DNA of 15,036 nucleotides from Hyphochytrium catenoides (taxonomy: Eukaryota; Sar; Hyphochytriomycetes; Hyphochytriales; Hyphochytriaceae): assembly GCA_900088475.1 (NCBI GenBank), contig FLMG01004275.1, positions 5,225 through 20,260 on the forward strand, in the 5' to 3' direction. This document shows, piece by piece, positions 1 through 9,300 of the stretch. How positions within the stretch are numbered: position 1 is the stretch's first letter; each line of letters begins with the position of its first letter. A program made the translations under genes and the position numbers. The notes below the pieces were generated by a model. The model saw only the letters and a program-made list of their open reading frames with translations, made no database searches and was not told the DNA's origin.

Positions 1-244
1 TCTCTTTGGTCTTTTCCAGTCCTCAACCTACTTTCACGCACTTTTCTTTAATGTACGCATCTCGCTCGTTCCTTCCTGGTATATCCGTCTTGCTTCTTCC
101 CTTTTTGAGCTCTTATAAGCTCCTCAGCCGCTGCTCAACCTTGGGACCCTAGCGGCCCTCAAGCCCGATACCTCTCTTTGCTATGTGAACTCTTTTGCTT
201 TCGTTCCAACTTGCTGCACCTACTTACTCTTTGTTTTACTGCAG
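1..244 (+). other. Probable intron (or 5' flank) upstream of first visible glucan synthase exon
   Basis: Pyrimidine-rich stretch ending in a good acceptor (tttactgcag, AG at 243-244). A second AG lies at 251-252. No conserved family sequence was found here. The family normally has further N-terminal residues before the FGFQ block, so upstream exons most likely lie outside the window. A short open stretch at 128-184 has no strong donor and was not called. Confidence 0.6.
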
Positions 245-675
245 CTCTCCAGCATGTGGGGATATCTTGGGAACGTTGTGTCGACTCTTTGGCTTCCAGG
301 AGCAGAATGCATTGAACCAGAGGGAGAATGTCGCCCTGCTTGTCACCAATCAAAAGCTGCAGGCCCAGCCTCCAGGTTACGTGCAGCCGGAGGCAGCATC
401 CGCTGCAGGAGATAGAGAAGAAGAGAGAGGTTTGCAGGAGGCGATAGGAAAGGTGCACTCCCACTTGTTTGATAATTATCGAAAGTGGTGCAAATACATG
501 GGCATGAAGCCAAACTTCTCTCCCGACCCGCTAGTGGACGTGGTTCTCTTCTTCCTCATCTGGGGAGAAGCAGCAAACTTCCGCCAGACGCCCGAGTTTC
601 TCTGCTTTCTCTTCCATAAAATGAGCAGATCTGCATCCACTTGCCTAGGAAGGGACTTTGAAACTCTTGCGCCGG
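245..675 (+). CDS. Glucan synthase exon 1: FKS1-type N-terminal domain
   Basis: Residues 1-143 of the visible fragment. DIL...[15 protein letters not shown] corresponds to the FGFQ/NQRE block that opens the FKS1 domain of callose synthases. [13 protein letters not shown] and [21 protein letters not shown] match the family's KWCKYLG and [15 protein letters not shown] blocks. Exon start is 245 or 253 (two AG acceptors 8 nt apart). The donor is gtaaga at 676 (phase 1). Confidence 0.85.
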
Positions 676-3600
676 GTAAGAAAGAAGCGCCTGGAGACCG
701 ATCTATCTTCTAGAAGTGACCCTTTCTACGGGCCTTAAGCTGAAACCCGGACGCCGCTGGCATGAACTTATTGTCTTTTCTTCCTGCAGACAATCTTCTT
801 ACTCTGATTTCCATACCTCTGCTTCATACTTTGACATGCGTTCATCCGGTCGTAGTTTGGGAACGGTAGAGGCTAAGCCTTGGGGCGTTGAGCCTCGCTT
901 ACTTCTTCCGTCTCGTGCTCATCTACCGTCGCATCTTAGGCTCATTTCTTAGCGGTGTAATCAAGCCAATGTATGCCGAGCTCAGCCGCGAGAACAATAA
1001 GAAGACCGCCAAAGGCATCAGAGCCGACCACGTGAGGATCATGAACTATGATGACTTCAACGAGGTAAGTAATTCCTGGCCTTTCTTTTAGGCACCGCCT
1101 CCGTAATGCAGTGTCTTGACTTATCTTAGCACTTTGTACCGCGCCAGACCCAAGCTCAATCTAGTGAATAACCCTCTCTTTCTCCTTGCTTCTCTCTGGA
1201 TAGTTCTTCTGGGCAAAAAAGTGTCTCAAGTATGAGCCCAACAATGTGGCGAGTGCGTTCACCCCGAGTGCTAAAGGCGCGAGTAAAATGGCCAAGAAGA
1301 CTTTCAAGGAGAAAAGAGGCTGGACCTCCGCCTGTCTTGCCTATGGCCGCATCTTCCTCTTCAACTGCGCGCTCTTTCTTGCGACGGTGGCCTTCTCTTT
1401 GAACATGACGGCCATCTGTCCTCAGGCAAATGTCCTCTACACACTGCATCCCCCTCCAATCTTTAGAAACTATAGCTTCCTCGACCATCCTCTCCAAGTG
1501 CTTCCGTCCAATCTGCCATCAGATCACTGGAATAATCTGGTGAAGAAGAAGGCGGACTTAGATCAGAAAGGACCTGACAAGGCACCTCGTTCCTGCTCTG
1601 TGGGCGCACTAGCTCGCTGTCTGGGAACCACAGTGGCAGTGCTGACTAATACTAAGACTACCTCTACAGCGAAGGGTAGTAAGAGCGAGACCTCCAGCGC
1701 CACTATTGTGGACTTTCCATCTCTGAACTTCGTGATGGACTTTGGACTCTCTTCCAGCACGGAGGGCTGTGTTTCATCGAGCACTGGCAGGTGTCAATGC
1801 TACTTAAACAAGGTAAGATGACCAGGCGCCTAAAATAGAGAAAAACACCGAGACATCCCCTGTCGCTTCGTTAATCCTACGTCCATGACTGCTTTGGACT
1901 ACGCCACTTTCATCGTCTCTCTTTCTGCTGCACCGTATCTATTAACTGATTGGATCCCTGCTTATCTCCTTTCCCTACCTTTAGATTGAGAAGTGCTTCA
2001 GCCAGAAAGGAAGTTTCCGTTATAGCAATGGCACCTTGGACACCAAACGACAGATGGACCAGAAAACTTGCAAGGAGATAACACAAGTCAAAACCTTCTA
2101 CGACAGCGCGAAGAGAGTCATCAATGATGCTGGACCAGGCCTTCTGAACTGCAATAAGTGCAACTTGGCGCTCTCCTCAATCTTAGACTTTGGAGGAGGG
2201 AAAAAGCCTGTTCTTGATCTTATTATGGAGCTTAATCCTCTTCAAAAAAGCGCAATGATAGTGCCGCAAGCGAAGAACGGAAAGGAAGAGACGAGCTTCA
2301 CGCGGCTGATTGTCTGTGCGGCAGGCGTCGCACTGCTGGCTATCTTCATCATTCTTGAGCTGCAGCGATGTCTATGCAGTGGAGGTACTAACGGGACGGC
2401 TCTGACCGCGTATCTATTTCTTCCCTGCCTCTATCTATCACCTATAGGAGAGAACTTCACCTTATATTTGTGGCGTTATAAGTGTTCTTTGACGTTGCTG
2501 CTGGCCACTTTACCGTTCTCAAGTTGGTGGACGAACGTCAACCGTTCTCCTTATGACTCTTGCTTTCCCTTTCTTATAATACTGGCTGCAGTCATTTCTT
2601 TCCCCTGCAGTAACAAAGCCTGTTCAATTCATCCTCATGCGTCCATTTTGTCATCCTCCTTGCCGCAGTGGGGATTGGATTCATCGGGCGCAAGCTTCGC
2701 GTGCCTACCGGCGCTTATTGGCGGTACACCTGCTTCTGGATCTTCCTCTACCTCTTCAAGCTCATTGTCTCTTATCAAGTGATGGTCAAGCCGCTGGTTG
2801 AAGCCTCGGTGTTCATTGTCAACTATCCTCACGATAGAGCTCAGGAGAGCTACCACTTTCTTATCCCGACCGACATCTTCCAGGCAGACTATCTGGCGGC
2901 CATCTGGATCCCTGTCTGGCTTGTATTTATGTACGACGTGCAGATCTGGTACTCTATCTTCTCGGTCATCGTAGGCGGAGTTCGAGGCTTTAACCTTAGG
3001 GTAGGCGAAGTAAGGTCATTCCGGCTGTTGAGACAGACTTTCCGGACCATTCCCGACCTATTCAACAAGAAGATCGTGCCCAATATTGAGGAGAGAAACA
3101 ACGATAAGAGAAGAAAGAAGCTGCAGAGGAAACAGAGCCAACCGGGCAATGCCGACTTCGCGCCGCTTCGAAGGTTTGAGCGCGTCTCATACTCAGAGGG
3201 GAACGACCCACTTTTAGCAGAGGCGAAGAAGTATTCTGCGCTGTTGGACCGCTCTCTAGAGAAGTATAACAGAAACAGGATGGATCGTAATCATGAGAGA
3301 CCGTCTATACGGTCATCATCAGTGTCAACCTCGGTTACATCTTCTTCCTCTCCGGTTGGGCTTGTCGGTAGGTTTTGCACTTCTCTTTTTCTATCCATCC
3401 CTTGTTTTCTTGGGCCATCTCTCTCTCTCTCTCTTCCCCTTGTGAGCCTTTGTCTAAAAACCGGAAACACTTCTTAGATGACTCTTTCCGCCCGATCAAC
3501 TGCTTTGCCTGAACCTCTCTGGCCCAGGTCCTGCATTTGATCGGAGCATTGCGTTTGCCATGGCGTGGAACAGAGCTCTCGAGACGCTAAGGGAGGCTGA

Positions 3601-6269
3601 CGTTATCTCCAACAGAGAGCTCAACGTTTTGAGGTAGGGCTTGAGCTGTGGACCTCGCCCCCCTAATCCTCGTCCTCCTCCTTCTTTCTCTCTCTCTCTC
3701 TTTCTCTCTCTAACTCTCTCTCTCTCTCTTTCTTTCTTGTTCTCTCCCATTCTTGTCTGGAGTGCTTCCTGCTAAGTTGGGACTCTTTCTAAGACCTAAG
3801 TTATCATCTTTTGTTCTTTTCGACAGAAAATTTGCGGTCATAGTCCCCCGTTTCTGTCTGTCAATGCTCTCTCTTACTTCTTCCTTCTGCGTTGTAGCTA
3901 TCTTATCGATTCAAAGGACGAAGAGTCTCTGGAGCAGCGCCGGCTGTACATGCCTGCTTTCCTCACTGCTGGCAAACTTGATGAGTCTATTGACATCATA
4001 GAGCAGTGCGCCGCCACCGCAGCTAGACTGAACCAGGACAGCAAGAAGAGAAAGAAGACTAAGCACGTTCAAAAAATAGAGGCAGCGATGAGAGAAAGAC
4101 TGCTGAAAGATGGTCTGAGAGTAGAAGCAGTGTTAGGGAGTTACGCTTTCGCTTCGCAGGTAAGAATATGCCTCAAACTCTCCTCTTTTTCTCATCAACG
4201 CTCCGTCTTATGGGCGAGACACCTTAGACTTTGTGCTTAGAAATAGCTCTGAATGCTCACCATCCTGTGTATCAGGTGTTGTTTCTCTTGTTAGGAGAAG
4301 AACATGAGCAAGACCTTCTGCCAGCTTTCCACTTTATAGAGCAATCCATAACCAACGGAACGGCGCTGCAGGATCTGGATCTCACCAACCTACACGAGCT
4401 CCGGACTTGCTGCTCAGAGCTGATGAGGGTAAGAAGAGTCTCCGCTTCCTATTCTTAGGCTCTGCTTTTTGTCCTACTCCGGTCCGCTCTATCATTTATG
4501 AGGTCGATCTCACATGTTCTCCCCTCCTCTTGCGTGGGTTCTCTCTCGGGTCCCAGGCTATCTTAGAAGAGGTTCCTGACAAGCCCGGCTCCGAGGAGAG
4601 CATCAAGTTCCAGCGCGGCGTTTACTTTGTAATTGGCTGCGTAGAGAGTGTGTTGCATGAGTTGAAGAGAGTCCTTTCTGGGAGAGAAGATCTAGTCAAG
4701 AGGCTGGAAGAGACGCCTTTCCGGCCTAACTCCTTCTTCTTTCCCGGAGACCAAGGGCATCAGTACGCTGCTAAGCAGCTCAGCGCTGTGGTCAATGATG
4801 GCGCTGTAAGAGACGTTGTGTCTAGGGCTTACTACCTGCTTAGCGTTGATAACCTGGTAAGTGCATTGCTCCGTCTCCCTCTTTCTCCATTTCCTATATT
4901 CACATTCTGCGACCTCTTTGTGTCGCTTGCTTCGCCGTATCTGTTGGCTCTAAGACTTTATCCCAGCACTTACGAGTCAGTACCCTTCAAGGCCTCAATG
5001 CTTTTCAAGTCCTCATGGTCCTCGTTTCTACTCTCTCTCTCTCTCTCTTTCTCTCTCGCTCCCCCTCTCTCTCTCTATCTCTTTTCTAGGATGCCGAGCC
5101 CCGGTCAGAAGAGGGTCGCCGTCGACTTCGGTTCTTCACCAACTCTCTCTTCATGGATATGCCACTGGCTAGAGCGTTAAAGCAGATGAGAAGTTTTGGC
5201 GTGTGCACTCCGTACTATGGAGAGATTGTGCTCTACTCTCTTAAGAACCTTTTGGAAGAGAACAAGGAAGGAATGAAGCTTCTCTTTTATCTCGCCACTA
5301 TCTATCCCTTTGAGTGGGCGAACTTCTTAGAGAGAATTGGCGCAAGTGACACAGACTCGGCGGTCAGAAAGAGTCCGGAAGAAGTGCGTCTCTGGGCTTC
5401 CTACAGAGGACAGACACTGGCGCGCACCGTGCGGGGGATGATGTACTACGAGGATGTCATCCGGTTCTTGCACTGGCTGGAGATAGGTAAAGAACACACG
5501 GGGGCAGAGGGAGAGAGAGATGAGAGAGAGAGAATGAAGGTCTTTTCAACTAACCTTCATGCTTTTCAAGAGCAAACCTCCTCTGCAACCTTCCTGGTGT
5601 GCTATGTGTCTGGGTCTGTCCTTCCCTGTAGAAGCCTGCATGCCTTTGCCAAGACTCTTTTCCTGGTTCCTGATTTTCGTAACCACTGCCACGACCGCCG
5701 AGTGTACCGCCGATCGTACCGCTCATCGGGTGCTCACAACATTCTCTCTCTTCCTCTATATCCCTTCTTCTCCTCCTGCTCGTGCCTGCCACCGGCTCTG
5801 TTGTCTCTCTCTCTCTCTCTCTCTCCGCTCGCCGATATGTAGGTGAGGATGAACTGATGCACATTTCTGGTTGCACTTGCAACAAGTGCCGTAGATTGGA
5901 CGAGATGGTAGACCTCAAATTCTCTTACGTCTGCACCTGTCAAATCTATGGGAAGATGAAGGACGAACAGCGGCAGCAGGCGCTGGACATCGACCAGTTG
6001 CTCCACATGCATAGCAGAATGCTGAGAGTTGCCTATGTGGACGGTCCCAAGAAGGTCAAGGAAGGGCCTCCAAAGTACTTCTCTGTTCTCATTAAGAGCT
6101 CTGAGGGAAGGGTCGTAGAAGGTACGGAGAGAGAGAGGGTCCATCTGTACGAGGTGGCTGTCCACCGTAACCTCCTTCTCTCTTGGAAAGCTGCCTTCCT
6201 ACTCTGAAAACTCTGTTGATACTCTTGGCGTCTTACTTCCGAAGTGGCTCTTCTCTGTCTGTCTGTCTG

Positions 6270-6327
<58 letters not shown>

Positions 6328-9300
6328 TCCCCTCTTCGGGAGTTCTCCCTTTGTCTCCTCGCCTGTGTTCCCATTCTCCATCAGTATCTCTCTCATTATG
6401 TCTTTCGCTGTACCTATCGCGTGCCTTTCCTTGGCATTCTCTCTCTTTCTCCCTGTTCGCATTTTTTCTCTTTATGCGTCTCTCTTCTTCAAGCCTTCTG
6501 CTCCATGTGTTATGCTTTCCCGCAGTCGCAATCCGCCCTGTTATCCTCCTCCCTTACCAATCATCTAAATGTGTGTCCCTGACATTGCTACTGTTGGACG
6601 TTTTACTCTCTACTCTACCTCTAGTTTACCGCGTGGAGCTACCGGGCAACCCGATTCTTGGAGAAGGAAAGCCCGAGAATCACAACCACGCCATCATCTT
6701 CACGCGCGGCGAGATGCTGCAGGTCATTGACATGAACCAAGATGGATATTTTGAAGAAGCACTGAAGGTCAGCGGTAGAACCGACAGAGGGAAAGCAGAC
6801 GGAGAGAGAGTAAAGAGGATAGTAAATCCGTCCTTCTGCATAGCGTACCCTTTAGCACGCATGAAGGATAGAGGAGAGAAGGGAGACGAGCGAGAAGGAG
6901 GGTCATCACGGCGTTAAGCATACACTGACATGTACTCTAGCTTGAGTGTAGGAAGAAGAGAGAGAAAAAGAGACACGGAGACGAGGGGAGGGACATATTG
7001 GAAAGAGGCTTACCGCTGCCGCTGCCATAGGCTTTGTACCTTCACCTCTACTGTTAGGAGAGGGATAATCTGCTCTACTTCGCTCGTCGATTGGCTTATT
7101 TAAAACTCTTCATTTCTCTTTCTCTCACCCTCTTGCACGCTCTCTCTCTCTCCCTCTCCCTCTCTCTTTAGATGCCAAATCTTCTGGCAACCATGGACGG
7201 ACCCACATCGAAGAAATATCCTGTGTACATTATCGGTTTGTCCCCGCTCTCTTTTATTCTACAGAGACCTCTCTCCTCTCTCTATCTTTTGTCTGTCCAT
7301 AGCCCTAGGTCTCATTTTATTATGCTCACATTTCAGTTTCTTTCCCTCACCTCTTACGACGTCTTCACGTTCTGCTTTCTTTTTCGGAGACTAAGTCCTC
7401 TCTCTTACGTGCGGATTTTTTTCGGTCTGTCTTGCCTGTTTACATCTTCTCTCTCAGGTCTCCGCGAGCATATCTTCACGGGTGGCGTCTCTAATCTTGC
7501 CTCCTTCATGGGCATTCAAGAGCTCTCCTTCGTCTCTCTCGGACAGCGCGTCCTGGCTCTCTTTATGATCCGCATGCACTACGGCCATCCCGATGTCTTC
7601 GACAAGCTCTTCGCGGCAACTACTGGAGGGACAGCCAAGGCCTCGAAAGGTGTCAATCTCTCTGAAGATATCTTTGCAGGCTTCAATGCTACCCTGAGAG
7701 GAGGCAGGATCACACATGAGGAGTTCATACAGGTCTGGCCCTTCTCTTCGCCTTGTGTGTGTCTCTCTTTCTCTCCTTCCTTCCTCCACTAAAAGCTGCC
7801 ATGGTGATTAATGTAAGCACTGCTTGAAGGTGGGGAAAGGGAGAGATGTTGGCATGCAGCAGCTGACTCTCTTCGAGGCCAAGCTCGCTTCAGGTGCAGG
7901 AGAGGCAGTCATGTCGAGAGATGTCCGCCGACTTGGCAAACGTTTGGACTTCTGGCGTCTCAACACGTTCTACTTTGGGAACTTGGGCTGGTATATGACA
8001 CAGTGCGTCACCATGCTGGCAATCTACTGCTTCATCTATGGGAAGCTCTATACCGCGCTAAGCGGGAAGGGTGATCTCTTCCTCAGGCAAGGAGGATTGA
8101 GCATTGCTGGAGTGCTCAACACGTCTTGGGCGTTGCAGATGGGGATGCTCCTGGTGATCCCTATCATTGCGGTTGTGGGTGTGGAGTCTGGCTTTAGACA
8201 GGGCTTTTCCTATCTATTCTGGAACATTCTGACCCTTGGGCCCATCTACTTTGCCTTCCACATTGGGACGAAGAGGTAAGCAAGCAAGGAGGATCTATTA
8301 TGAGGGGAGGAGTAGAAGAAGATATAGGAATGTTCCTTGTCTTTTCGGCCACCATGTTATCCTGCTCTTCTATAGGCCCTGCCCTTCTTCAGTGTAGATA
8401 TAGAACTTAGACAGCGACAATTTCATTTCTATATCAAGCTGCACTCCCTCGTGCCCACTGCTTTGAGGTTGTTCCCATCGACACTTACTAATCACACCCA
8501 CTCTCTCTCTGTCTCTCTCTCTTTCTTTCTCTCTCTCTCCTCCAACTCTCGTCTCTTTCATTTTGCCTCACTCTCTTCAGTCATTATTTAGATCGGACAT
8601 TGCTTCATGGTGGCGCCAAGTACCGCGCCACGGGTCGAGGCTTCACTATCAAGCACGAGAAGTTCGCCGAGTTGTACCGCTTCTACGCCTCGTCACACTT
8701 CTACCGAGGCGTCGAGCTCATCTTTCTCCTCATCCTCTTTGCCTATTTCGGCACTTTCTCCTGGTGCAACTGCCCCTGGACCGTTGACGCCAAGTTCTAT
8801 GACAACATAGAACCGCCAGAGGAAGAGTGGAATGCTCGTTGCTATGCAGCACACTATCAGAGCTGTGTCCTTCCCACGAATCAGAACTATGGCATTATCA
8901 CTTTCTCCCTCTGGATCATTGCCTGCACATTTGTTTGGGGACCATTCTTCTTCAACCCAAGTGGCCTGGATTGGGACAGATGCATTGAGGACCTTGCAGA
9001 CTGGCAGAACTGGCTGAGGGTGGAGAATGAGACGGCAGAAAGTTGGCTGGGCTGGTGGATGGAAGAGAATGCTTTCTATGAGAACTCTCCGAACTGGGCC
9101 CGGATCTTGACCCTCTTCCGGTCAGCAAGGTTCCTTCTGCTGGCGTACATCATGTATCTGGATCTAGTGTACAGGTAAGACAGACAAACGTTAAGGAGAA
9201 AGGGAGTGTGCGCCTCCATCTACTCGCTGAGCAGGAGTTGCTCTTCAACCGCGTGGATGCGGGTTACAGCGTTCTCTCGTAGAGATGCTTAGCTCCTGCT

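Noticed and set aside
128-184. Possible small exon upstream of exon 1
   Set aside because: Open frame after an AG, but the only donor-like site (gtgaac) is weak and the peptide does not resemble the family N-terminus.
790-866. Alternative exon 2 beginning at 790
   Set aside because: In phase, but meets TAG at 867. The acceptor at 938-939 joins G to [12 protein letters not shown] without a stop and matches the family spacing.
1156-1497. Minus-strand ORF of 113 codons
   Set aside because: Overlaps exon 3 of the glucan synthase, whose + strand protein matches the family. The minus-strand product has no recognisable features.
5734-6165. Minus-strand ORF of 143 codons
   Set aside because: Antisense shadow of exon 11 and its CT-rich flank. 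Arg/Glu repeats come from the CT tract.
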